DNA of 64,000 nucleotides. Origin: Myxococcus hansupus (GTDB lineage: Bacteria > Myxococcota > Myxococcia > Myxococcales > Myxococcaceae). Positions 45,095 through 53,384 of the stretch are shown piece after piece. The stretch covers positions 3,616,501-3,680,500 of the forward strand of contig NZ_CP012109.1 of the NCBI RefSeq assembly GCF_000280925.3. Reading direction: 5' to 3'. The notes under the pieces are model-generated. The model worked only from the letters and a program-made list of their open reading frames with translations, did not search any database and was not told the DNA's origin. Made by a program: the position numbers and the translations under genes. Every line of letters starts with the position of its first letter. The stretch's first letter is position 1.

Positions 45095-45973
45095 CTACGG
45101 GGTGGGGTGCTCCTGCGGGCGCCGCCAGACCGCGAGAATCCCCAGGGCCATGTACCAACCCAGCACGGGACTGGCGCCCGCGCCCATCACGGGAACGGGG
45201 AAGTCGCCGAGCGCCGGCGCGCAAAGCGTCACGGCGATGTAGACACCAAGGCTGACGGGCAGGCCTTCGCTCACTGTGCCCTTTGACACACCTGGCAGGG
45301 TGGGGATCAGGAGCAGCGCCAGGGCCAGCACGGCCCCCACGCCAAGCGCGGGCGCCAGGTCCGAGGCCAGCCCCACGATGCCCTCGACATGGGGAACGGC
45401 TTCGAGCGGGTCCGGCCGGAGCCACGCGCTCAGGCCGAGCCCGAGCACCGCGACGCAGCCCAAGGCTCGCGGCGGCCACGGTGTCGCGCGGGCCTGTGCG
45501 AGCAAGAGGCTCGCGGCGAGGGCAAAGGCCGTTGCCTGCCCCGCGTCGGGCTGCGCGGTGAGGACGGCCGACATCGCCAGGGCCAGCGCCGCGGAGATGG
45601 CGAAGCGTTGTCTCAGGGCGACGCTGATGCCCAGCAGCACCCACGGCGTGGCGATGGCGGACGCATGGAGCCGGACAGGCCCCAACTGAAGCCAGCGGTG
45701 GACTCCGTCGAGCCCCGGGAACAGGAACGTCGAGGCGGTGAGCAGGACCGCGCCGGCCGCGAGAGGAACGGCGATGCGCCGGAGCCCCGAGATCGAGACC
45801 TGGCGCAGCAGGAGCACCACGCCCGTGCCCAGCACCGCCGCCACGACATTGGTGGCGAAGACCGTGGTGGGGGCGCCGCCTCGGCTCGCGGTGAACGCGC
45901 CCAGGAGGATGGCGGGGAAGGGCAGCAGCAGAAGCCACGGCCGCGCCGGCGCCTGCGTCTTGGTGGAGACCAT
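45095..45973 (-). CDS. Divergent SEDS-like (FtsW/RodA) membrane protein
   Basis: A 292-residue protein with about nine hydrophobic helices. Three segments resemble SEDS glycosyltransferases in order: DGVHRWLQLGPVRLHASAIA (RodA-like N.ARRW..LG....PSE), PHVEGIVGLASDLAPALG (RodA-like HTDFIF..I.EE.G, with Glu where the catalytic Asp usually is), and PVPVMGAGASPVLGW (PFVSYGGSS). The protein is shorter than RodA (about 370 aa). SEDS proteins polymerise glycan strands; the altered acidic residue makes activity uncertain. Homology is inferred by eye and is not strong. Confidence 0.5.
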   Translation of the reverse strand: MVSTKTQAPARPWLLLLPFPAILLGAFTASRGGAPTTVFATNVVAAVLGTGVVLLLRQVSISGLRRIAVPLAAGAVLLTASTFLFPGLDGVHRWLQLGPVRLHASAIATPWVLLGISVALRQRFAISAALALAMSAVLTAQPDAGQATAFALAASLLLAQARATPWPPRALGCVAVLGLGLSAWLRPDPLEAVPHVEGIVGLASDLAPALGVGAVLALALLLIPTLPGVSKGTVSEGLPVSLGVYIAVTLCAPALGDFPVPVMGAGASPVLGWYMALGILAVWRRPQEHPTP

Positions 45974-46171
45974 GCGAGGCGTCTACTACGTGCGAAACAT
46001 GCTGTCTCGGCGCGGCTCACGTGCCCGGGGGCCTCCGGGCGGGCGGGGTGTCGCGCGCGTGCTGGCGACCGCGGGAGGGCGAAGAGGTCGTTGGCCCCGG
46101 AGTTGGCGTCCCAGTGGTGGCAGGTGCCTCGGTTCCGGTTCTTGGGGGAGGTGTTTGATTTGTTTCAAGAC

Positions 46172-46369
46172 ATGAGACGAATATTCATGTCATCTCCGAG
46201 CAGCCAGAACTCGGAGACCTGGGTGAAGCAGCTCGGTCTGCCATTGACCGCTCTGTGCTGGGATGAAATCCACCCGACCCCCGATGGTCACGGCTTCGTG
46301 GCGGACCACGCCCAGGCGCTGATCGAAGAGGCGAGGTCGCTCCAGGACGACGAAGTGGCCGCCTGCTGA
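46172..46369 (+). pseudogene. Likely 3' remnant of an SGNH/GDSL hydrolase
   Basis: The frame ending at 46369 contains ALCWDEIHPTPDGHGFVADH, the C-terminal Asp-x-x-His block of SGNH hydrolases (D..HPT..GH..AD). Upstream residues in the same frame (RFLGEVFDLFQDMRR) also resemble the segment before that block in GDSL esterases. The Gly-Asp-Ser-Leu and Asn blocks are absent upstream, where the frame loses any recognisable content. Best read as a decayed or truncated gene; a 65-residue protein from ATG 46172 is possible but would lack the nucleophile. Confidence 0.5.
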
Positions 46370-46512
46370 GCCGGCGGGCCCACGAGGCGAGGGGCCGGGC
46401 GTGCCGCGAGGCCCGGTCCCTTCCAGGAGTCCCGGTTTCTGCCGTAACTCCGTTTCGTCCAAACCGGACCGATGCGGTAGGCTTCTGGCCGAACATCCTC
46501 GAGCGAGCACGC

Positions 46513-48387
46513 ATGTCCCTGTTCAGGCGACCGCCATCCCCCGAGTCTGGCCCGTCGGGCGACGACTCCAGCCGCAGCGTCACTCCCGTGGAGACGGCGG
46601 TGGTGCCACCCGCTCAACCCACGCCGGTCCTGTCCGGGCCGCCGCGTCCTCGCGCAGGGGGCACGGGGGCGACGACCGCGTTGCCGCCGCGTCCGCCGGG
46701 CGCCAACACGGGGTCTCGACCCGCGTTGCCTCCGGAACCGGACGAGCCCGACTTCCCCACCGAACGCCGCGCCGCGAACGCCCCGGTGGACCGCCGCGCG
46801 CCACCGGCCCCGGCGACGCTCCCGTCCGTCATCATCGCCCCGCAAGAGAGCCGCGAGCGCCGGGGGCCCGGGCCATCCCAGTTCACGGGCGCCGAGGAGG
46901 GCCGTGAGCGCCGGGGGCCAGGCCCGTCCCAGTTCACGGGCGCCGAGGAGGGCCGTGAGCGCCGGGCCGCGCCGGGGCAGCCGCAGTACAATGGGCCGGA
47001 CAGGCGGGGCACCATCGCGCCCTCCGCCTCCGCGCCGTATGTCGGCCCGGAGCGCCGTGCCGGCCGCCGCGCGGGAGAAGAGGGCGCCGAGCGCTTCTGG
47101 CCCGCGCAGCCGCGCACGCTGAGCGAGACGGGCCTCACCGCCACCTTCGTGGAGGAGCTGGTCCTCAAGGCGCTCTTCTTCGCCGGTGAGATGCGCGGCA
47201 TGGACATCGCCGCGCGGCTCCAGCTCCCCACCTCGCTGGTGGACGACATCATCGAGGGCCTGCGCCGCCAGAAGTACGTCGACATCCGAGGTGGTGGCGG
47301 GTCGGGCGTGGGCAAGTCGACGATGATCTACCAGCTCACCACGTTCGTGACGGACGTGCTGCGGCAGGTGCTCGACCGCAACCGCTACAACGGCCCGGCG
47401 CCCGTGTCCTTCCAGGAATACGTGGCCGCGGTGAAGCAGCAGACCGTGCGCGGCAACCGCATCACCCGCGCGCGCATGCAGGACAAGTTCGGCGACCTCA
47501 TCATCAAGGACTACATCTTCGACGGCATCGGTCCGGCGATGAACTCCGGGCGCGCCATCTTCTTCTACGGGCCTCCCGGCAACGGCAAGACGGCCATCTG
47601 CCAGGGCATGGTGAACTGCTTCGGCGGGGACATCTTCATCCCGCACGCCATCCTCATCGACGACTTCGTGGTGCGCATCTTCGACGCGAACCTGCACAAG
47701 GTCGTCGAGGACGAGCCGGGCGCGGCGGGCTCGTATGACCGGCGCTGGGTGCGTTGCAGGCGCCCGCTCGTCGTGGTGGGCGGTGAGCTGACGCTGGAGA
47801 TGCTCGACCTCGTGTACTCGCCGGAGGTGAAGTACTACGAGGCCCCGTTCCAGATGAAGGCCAGCAACGGGATGCTCCTCATCGACGACTTCGGTCGGCA
47901 GAAGGTCTCCCCCAAGGACCTGCTCAACCGGTGGATCGTCCCGCTGGAGAGCGACATCGACATGTTGACCCTGCACACCGGCAAGAAGCTGCAGGTGCCC
48001 TTCGACGTGTTCGCCGCCTTCTCCACCAACCTGGACCCCAGCGACCTCGTGGACGACGCCTTCCTGCGCCGCGTCCGTTACAAGCTGGAGGTGCAGCGCC
48101 CGGACGAGGACCAGTTCCACGACATCTTCCAGGTCATGTGCCGCAAGCGCGGTGTGCCGTACGACGCCGCCGCCGTGGACTACCTCATCGACACGCACTA
48201 CCGCCCCGTGGACCGGCCCTTCGCGGCTTGCCAGCCGCGTGACTTGTTGGACCAGGTCATCGACATGGCGCACTACCAGGGCATCGAGCCCCGGCTGACG
48301 CCCGAGCTGCTGGACTCCGCCGTGCGTGGCTACTTCGTGCGCTTCGATAAGGACAAGTCGTCCGCCACGTCCGCCTCGGCGGGCTGA
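46513..48387 (+). CDS. AAA+ family ATPase with a low-complexity N-terminus
   Basis: A 624-residue protein. Residues 1-195 are disordered, rich in Pro, Arg, Gly and Ala, and include two exact-length copies of a 17-residue repeat (RERRGPGPSQFTGAEEG). A helical domain with a winged-helix look follows (VLKALFFAGEMRGMDIAARL). The ATPase core has Walker A YGPPGNGKTA, Walker B-like GMLLIDDFGRQ and a sensor AFSTNLDP. A lid region with LRRVRYKLEV follows. Position of the C-terminal helices suggests a MoxR/DnaC-like remodeller, but I cannot assign a family. No operon partner. Confidence 0.75.
   Translation: MSLFRRPPSPESGPSGDDSSRSVTPVETAVVPPAQPTPVLSGPPRPRAGGTGATTALPPRPPGANTGSRPALPPEPDEPDFPTERRAANAPVDRRAPPAPATLPSVIIAPQESRERRGPGPSQFTGAEEGRERRGPGPSQFTGAEEGRERRAAPGQPQYNGPDRRGTIAPSASAPYVGPERRAGRRAGEEGAERFWPAQPRTLSETGLTATFVEELVLKALFFAGEMRGMDIAARLQLPTSLVDDIIEGLRRQKYVDIRGGGGSGVGKSTMIYQLTTFVTDVLRQVLDRNRYNGPAPVSFQEYVAAVKQQTVRGNRITRARMQDKFGDLIIKDYIFDGIGPAMNSGRAIFFYGPPGNGKTAICQGMVNCFGGDIFIPHAILIDDFVVRIFDANLHKVVEDEPGAAGSYDRRWVRCRRPLVVVGGELTLEMLDLVYSPEVKYYEAPFQMKASNGMLLIDDFGRQKVSPKDLLNRWIVPLESDIDMLTLHTGKKLQVPFDVFAAFSTNLDPSDLVDDAFLRRVRYKLEVQRPDEDQFHDIFQVMCRKRGVPYDAAAVDYLIDTHYRPVDRPFAACQPRDLLDQVIDMAHYQGIEPRLTPELLDSAVRGYFVRFDKDKSSATSASAG
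46852..46953 (+). repeat. Two tandem 51-bp repeats (plus a partial third) inside the ATPase gene
   Basis: Units 46852-46902 and 46903-46953 each encode RERRGPGPSQFTGAEEG; RERR is repeated once more at 46954. Similar GPERRAGRR and GPDRRG patches follow. Length is a multiple of three, so copy-number change would keep the frame. Confidence 0.8.
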
Positions 48388-48393
48388 GCGGCG

Positions 48394-49182
48394 TCAGTCA
48401 CCCGGGGGCCGCGGCGCGAACGGCCCCCAGGGCGAGGGCTCCAGCCACTGGCGCACCTCGTCCACCGGGACGTTGGACAGCACGTCCACCAGCGACATGC
48501 CGTGGACGAAGCGGCCCTCGCGCCCCTGCGCGTACTCCGGATGACGGAAGCGCTGCCACAACACGCGCACGTCCGCGTCCCGGAACAGGCCCACCTTGAG
48601 GTACAGGGACGACCCCAGGCCCGAGTAGTACGTGTGGGCCCCCAGTTGCCGGCAGTACGCCACCAGCCGGGCGGACTTGTCCGCGCCCTGTTTGTCCAAC
48701 GTGGAGGCCAGGACCAGGTTCGGCGTCAGGCCCAGGGACTCGTTGAACAGCGCCATGCTCGCCAACTGCACGCGCAGCAGCGAGCCCGGGCCGCCTTCAC
48801 GAGAGGCCGCGTCGTAGAAGGGCTCCAGGCGCGGCAACACCTGCGTGGCGAAGTAGGGCCGCTTCCCGTACAGCGTCACCAACATGCGCAGGTGTTCGCG
48901 CGCCCAGGGCTGGCGCGTGTCCACCGCCAGGTCCTGGATGAGGGTGTCCCGGTGGGGGGCCTCCAGCGGAATGGACATCCACTGGAAGCCCGGCTCCGTG
49001 GGCGGTGGCACGGGGATGTTGTGGGGCAGCGCCACACGTGTACGCCGCTGCCAGCCGCGCCGCAGCCACTGCACGTTGTCCAGCACGACGAAGGTCCCCG
49101 CGCGAGCCAACTGCTCGTGGAAGTCCACCCACGGCAGGTAGTGCGGCTGCTCGGCGACGACGACTCCAGGGATGCCCGGCAC
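48394..49182 (-). CDS. WbqC-like family protein
   Basis: A 262-residue protein with the WbqC family opening QPHYLPWVDFHEQLARAGTFVVLDNVQWLRRGWQRR, followed by SIPLEA and the C-terminal YSGLGSSLYL. WbqC-like proteins are often found with nucleotide-sugar and O-antigen genes, but their biochemistry is not settled. Start is GTG 49182. It converges with the ATPase gene, leaving 6 bp between stops. Confidence 0.75.
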   Translation of the reverse strand: MPGIPGVVVAEQPHYLPWVDFHEQLARAGTFVVLDNVQWLRRGWQRRTRVALPHNIPVPPPTEPGFQWMSIPLEAPHRDTLIQDLAVDTRQPWAREHLRMLVTLYGKRPYFATQVLPRLEPFYDAASREGGPGSLLRVQLASMALFNESLGLTPNLVLASTLDKQGADKSARLVAYCRQLGAHTYYSGLGSSLYLKVGLFRDADVRVLWQRFRHPEYAQGREGRFVHGMSLVDVLSNVPVDEVRQWLEPSPWGPFAPRPPGD

Positions 49183-49369
49183 AGCGGGAGGATACCGTCC
49201 TCCCGTCCTCCTGGGGCCCCTCGATTACCCACCGGGCAGGTCCTTGCGGAGGGCCCATGGGGCTTGTCTGACCCCCTCGTTAGGATTCGCTCCCGGCTGG
49301 AAATGTCGTGCTACAGCACCGTAGGATTTTTCACCCCGTGTGTTTGGGGCCACGGAGCAGGACGCCTGG

Positions 49370-51439
49370 ATGAAGTTCCTGTGTCTCACCACCGATACAC
49401 GGCACCCCGTCGCGGAGGAGCTGCGGCGTCAGGGGCAGGGTGTGTCCGTCACCGCCGACCTGGTGGAGGCGGGGGCGGCGTTGGGACATGGGCCGGTGGA
49501 TGTCCTGGTGGTGGACGCGGCGGACCTGGTGGCGGACGCGCGCTGGCTGGATGGCTTGCGCAAGCGGGCGCGCCCGGAGGAACCGCTGGTGCTGGGGCTG
49601 GCGCGCGAGGACACCGACGAGGCGCTGGAGCCGCTGCTGGCCGCGGGCGTGGATGAAATCCTGGTGGAGCCTTTCTCCGCGGTGCAGGTGCGCGCACGGC
49701 GGGTGCTGTTGGAGCGCCGGGTGGCGGCGCGGCGGCAGCGGCGGACGGACGAGGCGGAAGCGCGCGGTGAGATGGAGCGGCTGGCCGCCATCATCCAGAC
49801 CCAGTCGGACGTGGCCATCGCGGGCTTTGGCCTGGATGAGCTGATGAACCTGCTGTGTGAGCGCTCCCGGGTGCTGTGCGGCGCGGATGGCGCCGCGGTG
49901 GCGGTGGTGGAGGCCGACGCCGAACTGAACTACCTGGTGACCACCGGCAGCCTCGCGCCCTTCACGGGCTTCCGGTTGCAGGTGGACGGCAGCCTCACGG
50001 GCACCAGCCTGCGGCGCGGCGAGGTGATGCGCACGGATGACTCGGAATCGGACGTCCGGGTCAACGTGGAGGCGCTGCGCCAGGTGGGCGCGCGGTCGAT
50101 GATCTGCGTCCCCTTGTGGCGCGAGGGGCGGCCGGTGGGCGTGCTCAACGTCACCAGCCGGCGCCCGAACGCGTTCGATGACCGGGACGTGCGCACGCTG
50201 GAGTTGATGGCGGGCCTGCTCGGCGCGGCGATGGGCAACGCGGCCGAGGCGCAGGCGCGGCAGGAGCTGATGGCGCAGAACGCGCTGGCGCTGTCGGCGC
50301 TGGAGGAGTCGCAGGAGCTGTTCGCGTCCTTCATGGACAACATCCCCGCCGTGGCCTTCATGAAGGACGAGCAGGGGCGCCGCATCTGGGTGAACGCGCG
50401 CTACAGCCACTACTTCGGCTTCCCGCCGGGGACGGACATGTCCCAGATGGAGGACCGGGAGCTGATGCCCGACGCCTCGGCCGAACAGGTGCGCCGGGAC
50501 GACGCGGGCGTGCTGGCGTCCGGGCGGCAGAACATCACCGAGACGATGATTCCCGCGCGCGATGGCACGGAGCGGCACTGGCTCACGTACCGGTTCATCG
50601 TGCGGGAGCGCTCGGGGCGGCGGCTGCTGGCGGGCGTGGCGGTGGACATCACGGACCGCAAGGCGATGCAGGCCCAGCTCGTGGTGTCGGACCGGCTGGC
50701 GGCCGTGGGGACGCTGGCGGCGGGCGTGGCGCATGAAATCAACAACCCGCTGGCCTTCGTGCTCTCCAACCTGTCGTTCCTCGCGGGCGAGCTGCACGCC
50801 CTCACGCGCGAGCTGCCCCCGGGCCGCATGGCGGAGCTGGAGGAGGTGCTGCGCGAGGCCACCGACGGCGCGCACCGCGTGCGGCAGATCGTCCGGGATT
50901 TGAGGACCTTCTCCCGCGGGGACGACGAGGTGGCCACCGCCGTCAACGTGCAGTCGGTGCTCGAGTCAGCCATCACCCTGGCGCGCAGCGAGCTCAAGCT
51001 GCGCGCGCAGATTGTCCGCGACTACCGCGAGGTGCCGCTGGTGGAGGGGAATGAGGGCCGCTTCGGCCAGGTGTTCCTCAACCTGCTCATCAACGCGGCG
51101 CAGGCCATTCCGATGGGCCGGTCGGAGCACAACGAGGTCCGGCTGAGCCTGCGCTCGGCCGGGGACCGCGTCATCGTGGAGGTGCGCGACACGGGCATGG
51201 GGATGCCGCCGGAGGTGCGCGCGCGCATCTTCGATCCGTTCTTCACCACCAAGCCGGTGGGCGAGGGCACGGGCCTGGGGCTGTCCATCTGCCACGGCAT
51301 CGTCACCGGCTTCGGTGGGGAGATCTCCGTGGAGAGCGAGGAGGGGCGGGGCAGCACCTTCCGCGTGTCCCTGCCGGTGGCCCAGCGCGCGCGTGAGCCG
51401 CAGTCGCCGCCCCCGCTGCGCATCCCCCTGGTGGGCTGA
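49370..51439 (+). CDS. Hybrid sensor histidine kinase with degenerate receiver, GAF and PAS domains
   Basis: A 689-residue cytoplasmic histidine kinase with no membrane segments. Order: an N-terminal receiver-like domain (about 1-115, VDVLVVDAAD keeps one Asp but the acidic pair of true receivers is missing), a linker helix, a GAF domain (about 140-300), a PAS domain (about 320-435, FMDNIPAVAFMKDEQGRRIWVN) and HisKA/HATPase. The phosphorylatable His455 is in VAHEINNPLAF, followed by NLLINAAQA (N box), DTGMGM (G1) and GTGLGLSI (G2). ATG 49370 is chosen over GTG 49340 because GGAG lies upstream. No response regulator is adjacent. Confidence 0.88.
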   Translation: MKFLCLTTDTRHPVAEELRRQGQGVSVTADLVEAGAALGHGPVDVLVVDAADLVADARWLDGLRKRARPEEPLVLGLAREDTDEALEPLLAAGVDEILVEPFSAVQVRARRVLLERRVAARRQRRTDEAEARGEMERLAAIIQTQSDVAIAGFGLDELMNLLCERSRVLCGADGAAVAVVEADAELNYLVTTGSLAPFTGFRLQVDGSLTGTSLRRGEVMRTDDSESDVRVNVEALRQVGARSMICVPLWREGRPVGVLNVTSRRPNAFDDRDVRTLELMAGLLGAAMGNAAEAQARQELMAQNALALSALEESQELFASFMDNIPAVAFMKDEQGRRIWVNARYSHYFGFPPGTDMSQMEDRELMPDASAEQVRRDDAGVLASGRQNITETMIPARDGTERHWLTYRFIVRERSGRRLLAGVAVDITDRKAMQAQLVVSDRLAAVGTLAAGVAHEINNPLAFVLSNLSFLAGELHALTRELPPGRMAELEEVLREATDGAHRVRQIVRDLRTFSRGDDEVATAVNVQSVLESAITLARSELKLRAQIVRDYREVPLVEGNEGRFGQVFLNLLINAAQAIPMGRSEHNEVRLSLRSAGDRVIVEVRDTGMGMPPEVRARIFDPFFTTKPVGEGTGLGLSICHGIVTGFGGEISVESEEGRGSTFRVSLPVAQRAREPQSPPPLRIPLVG

Positions 51440-51440
51440 G

Positions 51441-52223
51441 TCAGCGCCGGAACAGCGGTGTGAAGACGCGCGGCGCCTTCTTCTTGCGCACGCAGCGGAT
51501 GTCCGCGTCCATGTAGCAGGCGGAGAAGGCGCGGCGGCGCAGCCCGGGGCGTCCGCGTCCGGAGCGGTGCCACAGGTGGTTGTGGACCAGGATGGACTCT
51601 CCCGCGAGCGCGGGCAGGCGCACGGTCCGGGCCTCCGCGTCGGCCGCCGCCACCGCGTCCGCCGGAATCACCCCGCCCAGCTCCGTCACCAGCCCGCCGC
51701 GATGGCTGCCGGGGATGACCTCCAGGCATCCGCCTTCCTCGGGGGCGTCGTCCAGGGCGGTCCAGAGCTGGAGCTCGGGCTCCCGCGTGAGGCCCCACAG
51801 CCGGCCGCCGTCCTGGTGCCAGGGCAGGTTGCTGCCCCCCGCCTGTCCCTTGTGGAAGAGGATGGCGCGGTAGAGCACGACGTCACCCGGGATGAGGGCC
51901 CGGGCGATGCGTTCGAACAGCGGGTTCTCCATCCACGCCAGGAAGCGCGGGTCCTTCTCCAGCTTCTCCAGCTTCCGGTAGTCCAGGGACGGCCCCTGCC
52001 AACCCAGGCCCAGGGGGGCGTCCTCGTAGCGGCCGGTGGTGGCGTCCGGTTGGAAGAACAGGCCCGGGTAGGCGACCCGGCCGAGCATCAGGTCGTCGGC
52101 TCGCTCTCGCAGCGCCGCCAGGCCCTCGTCGCCGAGCACCCGGCCGAGCCTCGCGTAGCCGTGCTCGGCGTAGTGAGCGAGGGCAGGGCGGAGATCGAAC
52201 CGTTCCACGTCGACGCAGAGCAT
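51441..52223 (-). CDS. Phytanoyl-CoA dioxygenase (PhyH) family protein
   Basis: A 260-residue Fe(II)/2-oxoglutarate dioxygenase. Iron ligands His136 and Asp138 (PWHQDGGR) and a distal His219 in HNHLWHRSGRGR are in place, as is VIPGSHRGG. It differs clearly from the family member at 26523 and is not in an operon: convergent with the kinase and divergent from the hydrolase. The substrate is unknown. Confidence 0.82.
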   Translation of the reverse strand: MLCVDVERFDLRPALAHYAEHGYARLGRVLGDEGLAALRERADDLMLGRVAYPGLFFQPDATTGRYEDAPLGLGWQGPSLDYRKLEKLEKDPRFLAWMENPLFERIARALIPGDVVLYRAILFHKGQAGGSNLPWHQDGGRLWGLTREPELQLWTALDDAPEEGGCLEVIPGSHRGGLVTELGGVIPADAVAAADAEARTVRLPALAGESILVHNHLWHRSGRGRPGLRRRAFSACYMDADIRCVRKKKAPRVFTPLFRR

Positions 52224-52306
52224 GGCGCCTCATATCCCGGCCCGGGCTGGATGGGGCAGGTTGCTGCTTGCGCACACGGCGCGTACGCCTCATGGTTCAA
52301 GGTGGC

Positions 52307-53251
52307 ATGCCCTACCGTCGCACCACCCGCTTCGTGACCGCCCCGGATGGCTCCCGGGTCGCCTGGCATACGCACTTCGGCAACCTGCGGGAGGCCACGG
52401 CCGACTCGGAGCTGCTCCAGCGTCCCACCGTGCTGCTGACGAACGGGATTGGCTCGTCGGAGAACTTCTGGCGCTACCTGGTGGGCAACCTGGAGCAGGA
52501 CCACCGGGTGGTCCACTGGAACTACCGGGGGCACGGGAGCAGTGACGAGTCCCTGGGCGACGGCTACCAGATCCCCGTGCACGTGGACGACCTGGAGCGC
52601 ATCACCGAGGCGGTGATGGCCCGGGGAGATGGGAAGCCACCCCACCACGTCGCCTTCTCCATGGGCGTCCGCGTCTTGCTGGACCTCTACCGCCGTCGTC
52701 CGGACCTGGTGCCGTCGATGACGCTCATCGCCGGGGCGCCGGGCGCGTTTGGCTCCGGCTCGGACGCGGTGTCGGCGCGTGCCTTCCTGGCCGCCACCCG
52801 GGGCATGCTCAAGCTCGCCACTCCCACACTGCCCCTGTCGGTGCCGGTGGCACACGCGGTGATGTCCAGCCGCTTTGCCTACCCCCTGGCTCGGATGGTG
52901 GGCGCGCTCCGGGCCCGGGCACCGCGGGCGGACATCGACGAGTTCATGCGCGCCCTGCGCCGCATGAGCCCCCGGGCGTACTGGTACACCCTGCGGGGGA
53001 TGGTGGAGGGCCACGCCTGGGACGTGGCCAGGACGGTCCAGGTGCCCACGCTCATCGTCGCCGCGAGCAATGACTTGCTGGTGCCGCTCGGTGAAATGGA
53101 ACGAATGCGTGACTTGATGCCGCACGCCCACTGGATGCGGGTGGACGATGCCGGGCACGCGGGCCTCCTCGAGGCCGGGGCGGAGATCGCCGACGCGGTT
53201 CGCGCCTTCCTCGTGGACCACGGGCTGGAGGCCCCTCGTCCTTCGATTTGA
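52307..53251 (+). CDS. Alpha/beta hydrolase
   Basis: A 314-residue alpha/beta hydrolase. The oxyanion region LLTNGIGSSENFW and the fold landmark NYRGHGSSDE are typical. The nucleophile elbow reads VAFSMGVRV, so the first Gly of GxSxG is replaced by Ala-Phe before Ser. Later, VAASNDLLVPLGEM (acid) and DDAGHAGLLE (His) complete a triad. Start is either ATG 52307 (AGG just upstream) or ATG 52292. Divergent from the PhyH gene. Confidence 0.8.
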   Translation: MPYRRTTRFVTAPDGSRVAWHTHFGNLREATADSELLQRPTVLLTNGIGSSENFWRYLVGNLEQDHRVVHWNYRGHGSSDESLGDGYQIPVHVDDLERITEAVMARGDGKPPHHVAFSMGVRVLLDLYRRRPDLVPSMTLIAGAPGAFGSGSDAVSARAFLAATRGMLKLATPTLPLSVPVAHAVMSSRFAYPLARMVGALRARAPRADIDEFMRALRRMSPRAYWYTLRGMVEGHAWDVARTVQVPTLIVAASNDLLVPLGEMERMRDLMPHAHWMRVDDAGHAGLLEAGAEIADAVRAFLVDHGLEAPRPSI

Positions 53252-53384
53252 GACCGGATCCGCGCGGAGAATTCGCCTTCCTGTGACGGTCCAGTGAAGT
53301 CGGAAACTGCCGCCCGGATTGCGTTCGTGCCGACAGGTATGGGATGCAGGGGGTTCTTCAAGCTTCAACGGAGACTCCTTACCC

